Shown: piece by piece, positions 24,863 through 36,895 of the stretch
Layout: every line of letters begins with the position of its first letter
Numbering within the stretch: the first letter of the stretch is position 1
Assembly: GCA_905250125.1 (NCBI GenBank)
Contig: CAJNOL010000527.1
Span: 4,356-68,355, forward strand
Direction of reading: 5' to 3'
DNA length: 64,000 nt
From: Rotaria sordida
Taxonomy: Eukaryota > Rotifera > Eurotatoria > Philodinida > Philodinidae
The notes under the pieces: generated by a model
What the model was told of the DNA's origin: nothing
What the model saw: the letters and a program-made list of their open reading frames with translations, nothing else
Database searches by the model: none
Program-made: the position numbers and the translations under genes

Positions 24863-25143
24863 GGGTGTGGGTGTGTGGTGGGTATTGGTGGCTGTGTGTG
24901 TGGATAGGGTGTGGGGTGGGTGTTGGTGGCTGTGGGTGTGGATAGGGTGTGGGGTGGGTGTTGGTGGCTGTGGGTGTGTGGGTGTGAGTATGGGTGCGTG
25001 GGTGTGGAGTGTGGGTGTGGACGAAGGAATGATCGACATGTACACCCATCCACACCAATACCCACCTCATGCCCACATCCCACACACCCACCCACACCCA
25101 CACCCACACCCACACCCACACCCACACCCACACCCACACCCTC
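24863..25143. repeat. Telomere-like hairpin, largest copy
   Basis: The left arm (24863-25020) contains about three tandem copies of a roughly 45-bp unit that includes ATAGGGTGTGGGGTGGGTG followed by TTGGTGGCTG. The loop (25021-25043) carries GACGAAGGAATGATCGACAT. The right arm (25044-25143) degrades from irregular to pure ACACCC repeats and ends in CACCCTC. The left boundary is TAGGGTGTGGG. Long repetitive frames across it are artefacts. Confidence 0.9.
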
Positions 25144-26407
25144 AGAGTGCTTGAAAATCACTGTCAAACTGTTTGAAAACTAGCTTGATCAACCACTATA
25201 ATGCTAGTTAAATAGATCTAACTATTATCGACGGTGGGATATAGTATGTTTATTAACTATTTCAAACCATTTGAGTACAGTGTTAATACGTGCATTAGGG
25301 CTAATTCTACCAGTGATCGCTTTCGAAATCTTCGCGTAATAGTTATGCACAGAAAAAAAAGTAAAATCTTACTAGGGAGTCTATTTCCTCACATGTCGAA
25401 CCATCTTTTCCACGTTTATCATTACTTGCTCTGGGTCAGTTTTTAAATCCCAGTTAATTTAGCTGAAGTTGAACGATCTATTTCTGTTTTAGATTTAGTA
25501 GTTACTGCACGGGCTGCTCTCTCCATTATAACACTATGAGTAATATCTGTCTGTCAGATTTTTCGAAAAGATTTTTGAAGAAAAAACAGATTGTTTTTCT
25601 CAATATTAATGTGTGTCTGTTTCTTTATTTTCCTCGACACCTATATTTTTCACTTCATATTAAATGTAGAGTAAAACTTTACATCATCAACGTCTCCACA
25701 AAGTGAATATCTCATTATAATGAATAGTCTGAATTCGTACTGAGCCATTTTTGTTCAAAGTCAATAATTTCTTAGTAAAAACCTCCTGATAATGAAATAT
25801 GAATGTTTTTTTTTGTGACTTCGAATAACTAGAAAAAAGTTTTCTTTGGTCAACTTTATTTCGTTCTACACCTTTTCTTATATATTCTGTTGCACAGATA
25901 AGAGAGAATCACCTCTTTATAAGGAACACTTTTAAACATTTTCTTGAATGTTCACATCAGAAAATTTTTACTTATGTCATCTAAACTGATTCCATTGACT
26001 TGCTGGACTTTCTATGAAGACTAATACTTAATTATATCATATTCTTATAATTATATTGGCTAAAAAAATTAGACAGGCTTTGCCAGGCAGGCCGAGGAGG
26101 ATGTAGGCCTGCAAAATGTCGGCGTGCTTGGACCTCTGGTTGGAATGTAGATGTGTGCAAAAGTAAGATAAGCACACATACTCGAATCGGTAAATTAATT
26201 CAAAATGACCCTTGATTGCGTCAAAATTTACTCAGGATTGCGTCTAACCAACTTGAATTTATTTCCAAACGTTTTAGCAACATATTCTGTATCATATAGC
26301 ACAATTTTCTATTAAAAATGTTCGATGTCTCAGAATATGCTCAAATACATCTCTAACTTTGAAAAGAAAGGTAGAAATATTTTGTTAATGGATAGGTAGG
26401 TATGGAT
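25144..26407. other. Intergenic, nothing recognised
   Basis: AT-rich with no supported gene. A very weak hairpin (GTAGATGTGTGC/GCACACAT) lies at 26146-26179, followed by ordinary sequence. Confidence 0.4.
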
Positions 26408-26477
26408 GAGGGTGTAAGTGTGGACATGGGGTGGGTGTGGGTGCGGAAGGAAAGAATACTCATAACCACGCCAACAT
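26408..26477. repeat. Telomere-like hairpin cut by the assembly gap
   Basis: The G-rich arm starts GAGGGTGTAAGTGTGGAC and reaches GGGTGTGGGTGCGG. The loop GAAGGAAAGAATACTCAT matches the loops of the copies at 46987 and 24863. Only the start of the C-rich arm (ACCACGCCAACAT) is present before the Ns. Confidence 0.8.
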
Positions 26478-26577
26478 NNNNNNNNNNNNNNNNNNNNNNN
26501 NNNNNNNNNNNNNNNNNNNNNNNNNNNNNNNNNNNNNNNNNNNNNNNNNNNNNNNNNNNNNNNNNNNNNNNNNNNNN
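26478..26577. other. Assembly gap, 100 Ns
   Basis: Exactly 100 N, the usual placeholder for a gap of unknown size. It begins inside the C-rich arm of a hairpin. The true length is unknown, and frames translated across it are meaningless. Confidence 0.99.
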
Positions 26578-26865
26578 TTGCTGCTGTATCTAAAAATAAA
26601 TCCGATTTTAATGCATATGATCTTGTCAAAAAGAGTATTCCAGTATGTTTTTTTTTACGAGTAAGTAGATAAGATGAAAGTTAGATAAATAGTTCAATTT
26701 TTAATGACACATGTGTCCAATCTAGGAATCTGTACAACGCGGAAAGAGCTGAAACCAATGGTTTTTTTTAGTTTTATTTTTTATTTTTATTTCTGATTTA
26801 AAGCTGATAAAAAAATCAAAAATAATCAGCCCTTTTCCCTTTACTTTTCACCGTATTTCGACTCC

Positions 26866-27766
26866 ACTATCCATTTTCAAATAGAAGGCGAGTGATTGCG
26901 AGTCGAATAACTTTGGAACGGAAGCAGCTATGGACCTGTGGTTTTCACCATTGAATAGTGGACACGAAGGCACGTAAATCTATGAAAAAATTTCATTGGT
27001 CAACAATTGACCAATAGGATGAATGCTCGCTGGACATTTTGAACATAGCTTTTGAAACGCTTTTTTTGTTGGATTTTGAAGTCCAATTAAATTATTCGAT
27101 AGAAAAAATTGTCCTCTTTCGATCTACGCAAAGCCTAGCTCGATAGCTTGCTCCCTTCAGTAGCTATAGGCATTTTCCTAAGATCCCTGAAATCAATCAG
27201 GTTATCCTGAATCAACCCTAAATGCGTCACACTATAGGTAATCGATCATGCTGAGTTCAGTGATGATGTTCGTTTTTTATTTCAAAGTAATATGATATCA
27301 CTGTATCGAGATTTTCGAAAATTTTCCTAAAATGATATCAGATTACTTTGAAATAAAAAACAAACATCATCACTGAGTTGAGCTGGTTGATTATCTATAA
27401 TGTAATGCTTTTAAGGGTGATTTCACGTCACCTGACCGATTTCGGAAGTCTCAGGAAAATGCTTATAGCTAAGGAATCGAGCAAGCTGTCGAGTTCGGTC
27501 TTGTGTAGATCGAAAGAAAACAGTTCTTTCTATCGAATGATTTAATTGAAATTCAAAATCCAACGAAAAAAACATTCCAAATGCTATTTTCAAAATGTCC
27601 AGCGAGTTTTCATCCTACTGGTCTATTACTGACCAATGAAATTTTTCCATAGATTTACGTGCCCCAGTGTCCACTTTTTAATGATGAAAACCGCAGCTCC
27701 ATAGGTATTTCCGTTCCTGGATTATTCGACTAGCAATCACTGGTCTTCTATTTTGAAATGGATAGT
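26866..27766. mobile_element. 901-bp foldback element
   Basis: ACTATCCATTTTCAAATAG at the left is mirrored by CTATTTTGAAATGGATAGT at the right. The complementarity runs nearly the whole way: the left arm to about 27300 and the right arm from 27333, with a 32-bp spacer. The arms differ by scattered substitutions and small indels, so they are not recent copies. No transposase frame is present. I see no clear target duplication. It is best described as a long-arm foldback or MITE-like non-autonomous element. Confidence 0.85.
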
Positions 27767-29531
27767 AGTTTATATTTAACAAATAGAATTTCTGTTAGAT
27801 TATTTCGATCAATGAAAAACATTAGCTAAATCCAACCACATCAATCCCTACCGTAGATTTTCTTTACTGTATCACACTATTCAAAATATCGAAAAATAGA
27901 TTTAATTGATGTTCGGTCATTATCTACCTGGCAGCGATGGAGAAACAATCGATACCGCCTGACATAATGGATACCGCTAACACTGCGCATATCACTTGTA
28001 AATCTTAATAAATTTTATTGTTCTAATCGATTGTCATCAGTCTCATATCGAAAATCCATTTAAATTAAATTCCATCTTGAGAATAATATTGAAAACAATT
28101 TTGTATGCCAATTTCAGTAAATCTATCAAAAGTAAGATAAATATATTTTTATATGTGTGATTTAAAATTAAAAACCTTATTAAAATATCTTGAATATATT
28201 TTATTCTAACTCATTTGAGTATTATGTAATATATTTTATTAAAATAAATTTTTTGCGAAAAGAAAAATAAATCAAAATGGCATTATATTAAAATTAAACT
28301 ACAAAAACTTTCATATATTTTAGTAGATATTTGATTGAAATATTTTGTTCCATTTTATGACGTTTAAAATAATCTCTACGATATATATACAAGAGGTGAT
28401 GCAAAAAATCTTGCATAAGTATTATTCGTTTTTCTGTTGATAAAAACATGTACCGGAATATCTATTAGAAATCTACATTGAAGGCGCTTTCTAATTGTAT
28501 GATCAAAAAAGGTTCTACCATGTACTAGCTTATAGCTACGGACACATCTTTGAACACTACTAAAATGTATGCTCTAGAAAAATAGCTCACTGTACTTGTG
28601 ACAGAAAGAAACTAATCTTTCAGTATTTTTTGATTTTCTTCCATATGTACCGTTGTATTGTTCTGCTCTTTTTTTCATTAGATACACCATTTAATTTTCT
28701 ACAAACTTGTTAGAAAACTGTACGGCATCATTTTAGATAACTTGACAAAAAGAACTGACAAACAATGCTCTACAAAATAATGAGAAAACGGTGACAATCA
28801 CACAAGATTTTTTTTTGAGATTGAAATGGTATCATTTCAATTCAAAACAAATAAAATGTTAACTCAAGATACGTGAGGTAGAAATGTGCCAGAGTTCTTA
28901 TGTCATCAACTCATATAAATCACAAATGCTCGGACTGACCAATATACAAAGTAAATATCAACTCGAAAATGGTAAGAACACTGAAGTTGATTTTTTTTGC
29001 AATGTTATCTTAAACAATTCTATAATATTTATCACAGTGATTCTTACAAAATAGAATATATAATATAATAGATAGAAAATAAAAACATTTCGATAAAATG
29101 AGCCGAAAGATATTACAAAATACTGAGAAATCAATCATTTAATGATAGTCGTTCTGAGTTGCTTTTCTTTTTTCAGTGTACATTTAAATAGTGTTCGAAG
29201 ATATATCTCTGTTATTCTAATCCAATCCATGGTGAAATCTTTTTTGATTATACAGTTAGAAAGTGCTTTCGATGTAGATTCCTAATAAATATTTCGGATT
29301 TTTTCGAAAACATATTTTAGTCGATGAAAAATTAAGTTACATTTATGCAAGAATTTTTATATCACCCGTTAATTAAGATGAATATTTTTCTTGATTGTCA
29401 CATTGAAAAAAAATCGATTAGATTACTATTGAATAATAATCTGATTCCAATAAAATAATTATTAGATACTTTTTTTTTAAATAAACCAATGAAATAAATG
29501 TTCACCATAATAAATAAAGAATATTAATTTA
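27767..29531. other. Intergenic, AT-rich
   Basis: No gene or structured element recognised. Confidence 0.5.
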
Positions 29532-30163
29532 AAGTGGACTGCAAAAGTTTAAGACACTTTTATTTTTGAAGTTTTTCATCGAAGATGAGTAGCTAGGTGG
29601 AATCGAAATAGTGATTTGGATAGCTCTTAGAATTCTCTATCAAATACAATATGTGTCAAATTTTTAAAAGAAACTTGGTGAAGAGAGTTTTCCAGAAAAT
29701 CGTGCCAGGACGATTTCAAGTCCTAGAGAATTTTGACAGAAAAATTTTTCAATATAAGCTTCTGAAAAAGTGTAAAATTCTGAATAAAATCAAGACTTGT
29801 CTAGCTCTCTACGATATTTCATCCCAAAGTTATAAGCATTAGAAAAAACGAAAAAAAAACGCGTTTGTCGTCGATTTTTATTAAAAACGTCCCTAAAATT
29901 CGATTAAAACCGTATTTGTTTTCGTTTTTTCTAATGCTTATAACTTTGTGGCGGAATATCGTAGAGAGCTAGACGGTTCTTGATTTCCTCTGGCACGGTT
30001 TTCTGGAAAACTCTCTTCACAAAGTTTCTTTTCAAAATTTGACACATATTGTATTCGATAGAGAATTTTAAGAGCTATTCAAATCACTACTTGAATTTCA
30101 GCTAGCTACTCATCGATGAAAAATTTCAAAAAGAAAGATGTCTTAAACTTTTGCGGCCCACTT
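29532..30163. mobile_element. 632-bp palindromic MITE with TA flanks
   Basis: The element starts AAGTGGACTGCAAAAGTTTA and ends TAAACTTTTGCGGCCCACTT. Complementarity continues inwards for about 300 bp to a central stretch of roughly 50 bp (about 29862-29909). Both ends are flanked by TA, at 29530-29531 and 30164-30165, the target duplication of Tc1/mariner-type transposons. No transposase is encoded; the 63-codon frame inside the left arm is a by-product. It is therefore a non-autonomous element probably mobilised by a Tc1/mariner-like enzyme elsewhere in the genome. Confidence 0.85.
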
Positions 30164-30857
30164 TATATGCGAAAAATATACACTCTAAAATCTTGACGTC
30201 ATTGTTATTTTTGAAGGACGACTCTTCTTAATGATATTTTAGTTATGAAAAACAAAAAAATAAAAGTAATGATAATCTACATTTGTTATGATGTAAATTT
30301 AATAGGTGTTACTAACTTTCATAATCGTCACGTATTAGACCATATTTTACACTCAGTTATTATGAGAAAAAAAGTATTTTCGTATAATACTACACGATTT
30401 TATATATTGAACTTAAACAGGTCTAGATAGACTCATCGCTTCGCACAATTTGAAAATATCTATTTGGATTTTTCTTCTGACTGCCACTTAATTCTTAGTT
30501 AAAAATAATAATGAAATGGTTGTTATTTTACTATATGGTCCATGATGCAGACAGGTGTCGTGACAATGTCTTTTATGAAGCGAAATAGTGAATGTTCTAA
30601 TAAGAGAAAAATCAAATTTAGAAATGATTGATTATAATTATGAGAAAACAAAGTCATTTTTCTAAAACAGTAAACATTATTTTTGAACTTCAAAATCAGA
30701 TTTTCATCAAATGAAAAATGGTAATTTTTCAAATGATTATTCATTATCAAGAAAATGAATAATTTACTCTAGTAGTAAATATGATTCAAAACAAATGAAA
30801 GATTTATTCCAGTAAAATCGATATTTATTTCTACTTCGCACTTTTCTTTCATTTCAG
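30164..30857. other. Region upstream of the NHL exon
   Basis: AT-rich. The first exon of the NHL gene should be here or further upstream, but I could not identify it. Frames at 30245-30430 (plus) and 30523-30750 (minus) have no recognisable features. Confidence 0.4.
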
Positions 30858-31795
30858 CACGACCACTACGATCGTCTGCTATTGATATTCATCCGAATGC
30901 AAAATGGATACAAAATGGTCACACTGTAGCTGGAGGAAATAGATTTGGCAATAGAACCAATCAACTCTATAACCCATGTGGTTTGTATGTTGATGATGAT
31001 CAAACTATCTATGTCGCTGATCAATTGAATCACCGTATTGTGGAATGGAAACAGGGTGCAACGAGTGGTCAAGTGATTGCCGGAGGAAATAGACAAGGAA
31101 ATGGGGATCATCAATTATCTATTCTCTCGGATGTGATTGTCGATAAAGAGAAAGATAGTCTCATCATCTGCGATAATTCGAATAGAAGAGTGGTTCGATG
31201 GCCTCGTCGAAATGGAACAACTGGAGAAACGATCATCTCGAACATCATGTGTGTGGGTTTGACTATGGACGAGAATGGATCTCTCTATGTCATTGACTTT
31301 GAAAAAGATGAAGTGAGACAATATCGAAGAGAAGAATCTCAAGGAACATTGATTGCAGGTGGCAATGGAAATGGAAATCGTCTCAATCAACTCTCTTACC
31401 CACAGTACATATTCATTGATCGAGATCATTCAGTATATGTATCTGAATATGGAAATCATCGTGTGATGAAATGGTTAGAAGGTGCAAAACAAGGTATTGT
31501 CGTGGCTGGTGGTCAAGGAAAAGGAAATGGTCTTACACAATTGTCATATCCTCAAGGAGTTATTGTCGATCAGTTTGGCACTGTTTATGTGGCGGACGAC
31601 GGGAATGATCGAATTATGCGTTGGATCAAGGGAGCCACACAGGGAGATGTCATTATTGGTGGAAAAGGTGAAGGAGAAGAATCAAACCAACTTAATGGAC
31701 CCGTTGGTTTATCATTCGATCGATATGGCAATCTTTATGTTGTTGATAACGAAAATCATCGAGTACAAAAATTCAATATCGATTCAAATGCATGA
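30858..31795 (+). CDS. NHL-repeat (beta-propeller) protein, last exon
   Basis: A strong acceptor (TTTCATTTCAG, ending 30857) opens an exon that runs to the stop at 31795, about 311 codons. An upstream exon must supply the start and one base of the first codon; it was not found. The exon consists of about six repeats of 45-55 residues with the pattern AGG(N/Q)GxGNxxNQLxxPxGxxVDxxxxxYVADxxNHRIxxW. This is the NHL/6-bladed propeller repeat of PknD-like and TRIM-type proteins. Such propellers bind proteins, RNA or glycans. There is no catalytic motif in this exon. The first conserved words (KWIQNGHTVAGGN) lie at the exon start, so the propeller appears complete. The missing 5' part may encode a signal peptide or membrane anchor. 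Genes of this kind are abundant in bdelloids. Confidence 0.85.
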
Positions 31796-32089
31796 GTCTG
31801 TACTTTTTTTATCAAAAAATTAATTAACCTCAATAATTAATTATCTATTGTGTGTACTACCTTAGAATGCATAAAAAAATCATAATAATAAAAGCTAACT
31901 TGTATAAAGAAATCACACTACAGCAAGTATGGGAAGGCTTGAAAATCATGAAAACAAAAATACAAAAAGGGGGACGAAGATGCCTTGAAAAGCTCGGAAT
32001 TCTTGAATTTATTTGGATTTCCAAGGATCCTCAAGGGTTCCCTAGGATTCCATTGGATTTCGGCGACTTCCATTGAATTTTACAGAATT

Positions 32090-32990
32090 CCAGGATTCTG
32101 CTCTTTCTTCCTTGCTTCAAATTCTTCAAATTTTTAGCCTTCCCAACAGCGTAGACTAGTCCTAATACCTTGGAAAGCTTGAGATTCTTGGATTAAATAA
32201 CTTTCCAATGTCATCGACAGTTTCTAATGCTTGGAAAGACCTACAGTCCTTCGGTTTTCAAGTTTTCCGAGATTCTTCGCAAGCTCTAATGAGCCGAAAC
32301 GCTTGGAATTCCTCGATTTCTTAGCTTCTTGTCATCAATACGTTTGCAGGCTTGAAATTCTTGGATTTCATAGCTTTCCAATATCCTCAGCAGCTTCTAA
32401 TGCCAAGAAAGGCTTGAAATTGTCGTATTTCTAAGTTTTTCGAACTCCTGAACGCTTGGAGTGCTTCGATTTCCTAGAGTTGCCGACATTGTTGACTAGC
32501 CCTAACACCTTCAAAGGCTCAAAATTCCTGAATGTCTTAGCTTTCCAAGATTCTTGATAGTTCCCGATGTCTTGGAAGACTTAGAGTACTCGGATGTCTT
32601 AAGGATTTCAATATTCTTGATAATAGCTGATGCTTTCAAGCCTTCGAATTTAGGGAATCCTAAGGCTTTCCAATATCCTTCACTGATCTTAATATGTGGA
32701 AGGCTTGGAATTCTAGAATTTCGCAACATTGCCAACATGCTTGACAGTTCTGAAGACATGGAATCTCTTTGAGTGCTCAAAATTCCGTTATTTTTTTTAA
32801 CTTTCTTCATGTTCATGAGCGGCGTACATTTCTTGGAAGTGTTGGGATGCTTGGATTTTAATTGTCTCAAGTTGCTTGACCGTTGTTTGTTCCTTTGAAG
32901 GTTGGTATAGGTTAGAATGTTTAGAATTGATCGTGGAGTTGCTTTTGTTAGCTTCATGAAACCTTTGGAAGGATGATATTATCTTTGAAG
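32090..32990. repeat. Degenerate array of about 60-bp units
   Basis: Words such as CTTGGAAGGCTTGGAATTC, TTTCNTAGCTTTCCAA and (C/A)AGCTTCTAATGC recur from 32100 to about 32990, with spacing mostly 55-72 bp. Landmarks lie near 32220, 32282, 32390, 32498, 32555, 32627, 32690 and 32745. Frames on both strands (32231-32434 plus, 32511-32957 minus) stay open only because of the repeat. Direct flanks carry no gene. A similar but looser field lies at 50640-50960. Confidence 0.65.
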
Positions 32991-33037
32991 ACTAGAAATT
33001 GTTGGATTGCAGGCCCAGAAAAAGCCTTGAGAACCTT

Positions 33038-33097
33038 GAGGGTGCGGGTGTGCGTATGGTTGAAGACATAACTCATACATCCAGCCTTACATCCTCA
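33038..33097. repeat. Degenerate telomere-like hairpin
   Basis: GAGGGTGCGGGTGTGCG, a loop with GTTGAAGACATAACTCAT, then ACATCCAGCCTTACATCCTC. It lies just after the degenerate 60-bp array. Confidence 0.6.
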
Positions 33098-33797
33098 GTT
33101 AATCTGATTCTGGAATAAAATTTTTCTGAAAACAGGTGAAAATAAGCTGATGTAATTCAAAGTTATGATCCGAAGAGGATGATTCTTCATTTCGGAGTAT
33201 GACATTTCATCCCGTACCGTTACTAGATATACTTCCAAAAAAGTAAGACACACGATTCACGTCAACTCATGCATTTTATAGTGAATCAATTACGGATGTA
33301 TCCAGATACTGTGATAATAGAATTAAAAAGGCACTGTTGTATATCTACTCGAGAATTTTCTGTGTAATCTAGCAAAGTTATGAATTGATTTCGATGCATT
33401 CGCAGTTAATAATCGATTAACGGTATAATAATATGTGAACTCCTTATATTTTTGTTGTGTTTTTTATTCATCTACAATGAAACATATGCGTCATTTCTCT
33501 AAGCGACTAAAGTGTAATCTAATAAGAACAATAGAAACCAAATATAATGTTCAACATAATCAAATACATGTGTGATCAAAGCTGATCCGCATCGTCACCT
33601 CCAAAGTATATGTGCATATCGTCGTGGCAATGATGCTGTCCTACATAGTACCATCCTGAATAGAAGTGGCGTCCGCGATTCTCGTTCTAACTTGTATAAT
33701 GATTCACAAACGTCGTTGTATCATCGCAAGAAGCATTGATTTTCTCATAGAAGATTTGATAACTTCCGTTAAAAATAGGATCAATTTCTTAGGTAAA
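33098..33797. other. Intergenic, nothing recognised
   Basis: No supported gene or repeat. Confidence 0.45.
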
Positions 33798-33998
33798 CCC
33801 TACTTTAGCCGAAAAGTAAAAATGTCGAAAATTAAATACCGAAAACAAAAAATGAGGGTGTAGTCAATGATGTTCGAGTGGGAGAGGTTTCTCCTTCCAT
33901 ATACTTTCATTTTCAACACTTCCACCTTTTGGCATAAATGCTGTATTTGTTTTCGATATTTATATTATCGACATTTTTACTTTCAGCATTGGTAGGGT
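33798..33998. mobile_element. 201-bp MITE with TAAA flanks
   Basis: The inverted arms are 33798-33853 and 33943-33998. Both contain AAGTAAAAATGTCGA and ATACCGAAAACAAA or close variants, and the ends are CCCTAC and GTAGGG. The four bases TAAA stand directly outside both ends, a likely target-site duplication. The spacer carries GAGGGTGTAG and a purine/pyrimidine stretch like one half of a telomere-like hairpin. No coding capacity. Confidence 0.75.
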
Positions 33999-35220
33999 AA
34001 AGCAGCCGGTGTTGGTAAATGACCCGAATATAAGTAAATTCTAGAACGTGCTGTTGATGGTTTCTTAAAATTTCAATATTTCATCTGAATCATAAAAGAA
34101 AGATTGTATGTAGACAAATTATCTTTTAGTTACTGTGCTTGAATTTTTGATAATTATTTAGTACTTTCTTTTGATTTCGAAGAGAATGAAAATATTATCC
34201 TAAGAATCGTTTTTCCTATGCGATTCCATAATAAGATTTTTCAAGATGGAAAACTGATTATTTTCACTAGCTAGATTTTCTAGAAATGGCAACTGTCTAT
34301 TTTTTGTATACCTTTGCACAATGAGAACCTATTAGAAAAGTCTAGTAAACTTTTATTATGTCTTATTCAAGCAAGCAAAACGGAAAACATGACAGTTTGA
34401 AACCTCTAATAGCAAAAAACTATCTTGCTGACCATTTTTTCCAGGAAATTCACTTGAACCACGCTTGCCCTTGACTCATGGAAACTCTGATAATCCATTT
34501 AAACCATGTTCGTTTGTATGAGGATCTTCTGCTATTCATTATCCTACACCTCTGCCCACGCTGATCACGTAGATCGAAAGATAGTAAATTGGGACCTCTA
34601 GTTTGTATAGGGCTGAACATTTCTCAAGTAAAGGATATCATCTACCTCGGTGATATAACTTGTGATTCGAGGATGCTGATAGAGATACAAGGAGTTCAAT
34701 GTTTATTGTTGTTAATAATAACAGTAATAATCGAGTCAAGAACAAGTTGAAAAGAGAGCAAGTTCACAAGGAAAATAATAATAGTTATTATTACTAAAAG
34801 CAAGAAAAGTTATAGATTCTAGTAACAGAGAGAGGGATGTTCTGCTACTCGACCAAAGATAACAAACTGAACGATAATATATGCAAGTGAAAAAGTATAA
34901 AAGAGAAAACAATAGAGAGAGAGCGAGAAGCAAAAAGAAATGACATATGATGACGAACCATATGTGGTAAGATTAAAAAACAAAGAAATGATCAAAGGAC
35001 AATGATTGAACTCGTTAACGGCAACATAGTATCATCTGTTGACGCTAATAGCCCGAAGATCCTGGTCAGAGGTCCGCGAGAAATAAAATTTATTCCGTTT
35101 TACTTTTCTATGCTTACATATCATCTGAAAAAGGAGTAAAGGGAGTAGAGGAAGTAAATATTGTAGTAGCTTAAATAGCAGCAAAGTAAAAAGGTATAAA
35201 TTTAATTTTTCATAGACTTC
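33999..35220. other. Intergenic, downstream of the collagen-like gene
   Basis: AT-rich, with no gene recognised. Confidence 0.45.
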
Positions 35221-36895
35221 TCATCCTGATGTTGCAGGGAGTCCTGGTAATCCAGGAGAACCAGGGTCATCTTTTGCTCCTGCTTATCCAGATGATCCCA
35301 GAGATCCAGGTAAGCCACGTTCGCCCTTGTCTCCTGGAACTCCAGGTAAACCACGCTCGCCCTTGGCTCCTGGAGCTCCAGGTAATCCACGAGGACCAGA
35401 GTAACGGTCCCAATTTGCTACTGCTGCTTGCGCCATAACTCCATGCTCACCCTTGATTCCTGAAAGTCCAGGCAATCCAGGAGAACCATCTTTGCCCGCA
35501 GATCCTGGTGCTCCCGGTAGTCCAGGTAAACCAGGCTCACCCTTGGCTCCTGGCAATCCTGGACATCCATTTAAATCACATTCACATTTTGCTCCAGGAA
35601 ATTCAGATAAACCAGCTCTACTCGTAGGTCCTGTAATTCCTTGATGACCACTCCCATTAACCAAACCTAATAAGTAAATCAAATAGACAGCGTATAAATT
35701 TGTTTTTAAGCTCGTTTTTATTTACTCGATGATACAGAAACTTACTTGTAATTATAAGTACAAATGCTTGAACATGAAAAACTATCTAAGCAGTATAGAT
35801 TTCTCAAAATTATTTCTGGTAATTTTCATTCAAAAATTAGAAGAAGAGAATTCAATCAGAACTATGAACCAAAATAGAAAATTAGCTGAAAACATAGATT
35901 ATGAAATTTCATATAATTATCACTGTGATGTCGATGAAATCTAAGACATACATAGCAATTTTTTGACCTTTGTGCTAACCAATATAGATTCCCCTCATCA
36001 TCTCTTGACACTCATTTTAATGTCAGATTATAAATGTGTTTATATATCGTAGATTCGCAGAATTATGGTTTTCTCAGAGTTTTATGTATATGTTTGAAAA
36101 GTGGAATCTAAACATCACCGAAAAGTGATAGTGTAAATGAATAATGATGAGGCGTCATTTTCGTGTACTAAACAATCACGAAATGCAACTCACCAACACA
36201 TAATTAAACCGTTTATTGAAAATAGAAAACTAACAGGTGGCTCAATTACTGTCAATATCTTTGATCACTATTTCAATCTCTGAAGATGTCGAGATATGTT
36301 TTCATAAATGTAGAATATAAAATTCTATAAAACTGATTAGGTCCAATGAGAATGATGATCCTTTTCTTATGGTGTTGAATAATATAAACAATTTACAAAT
36401 ATCTGAGAAATACCTATGTATTTTACATACATCTTAGTTAAACTAGAAAAATTTTCAAAAAAAAAAAAACAATAGTATTTTACCTTTCTTGATCATGTCG
36501 GTTAGATTTTTGTAGAGATTATTCATTTGTTCTTCTTTCTGAGTAGATGTTTGATTCAATACAGCATTGAATTTCGTAGTTAAGTTTGCGTACACTCGCT
36601 TAACCTCATTTTCAACAACAGAAATTCTATGTTGTATATTTCGAATCTCGCTACGTAATTTTATAGATTCCACCTAAAGTTGGTTCATCACATCATTAGA
36701 CACACAATATAGTAAACTTTTAATTCGGTTTATACTCACCTGTTTTTTCAAATTCAATAGAAGACGTTCAATATGATCGATCCGATCCGTGAGCGATGAG
36801 TCCGTCTCGTCATGAAGCTCGTTCTGTGGACTGGATTGTGTTTGATAAACAACAGCCGCTAATGTTAGGATCAAAAACTTCCAAAAGACACGCAT
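35221..36895 (-). pseudogene. Secreted coiled-coil/collagen-like protein with an in-frame stop
   Basis: Three minus-strand exons fit in phase: 36895-36740 (52 codons), 36673-36484 and 35666 downwards. Exon 1 encodes a signal peptide (MRVFWKFLILTLAAVVYQTQS) and a short acidic region. Exon 2 encodes a coiled coil with heptad-like spacing (VESIKLRSEIRNIQHRISVV). Exon 3 encodes Gly-X-Y repeats rich in GLPG, GAPG and GERG, interrupted by two Cys near its start and by a non-collagen insert around AQAAVANWDR. TAA at 35284-35286 stops the frame, but Gly-X-Y continues in the same frame to TGA at 35221-35223, about 20 more codons. The loss is therefore small and the truncated product may work. Coiled-coil plus collagen architecture suggests a trimeric extracellular protein. 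The 817-nt intron before exon 3 could hide further exons. Confidence 0.7.

Noticed and set aside
24773-25183. Overlapping repetitive frames
   Set aside because: Same artefact as at 4.6 kb, produced by the largest hairpin.
26330-26664. Open frames spanning the N run
   Set aside because: They exist only because N codons were read through as X.
32231-32957. Frames of 67-148 codons on both strands
   Set aside because: They follow the degenerate 60-bp array; no domain and no consistent strand.
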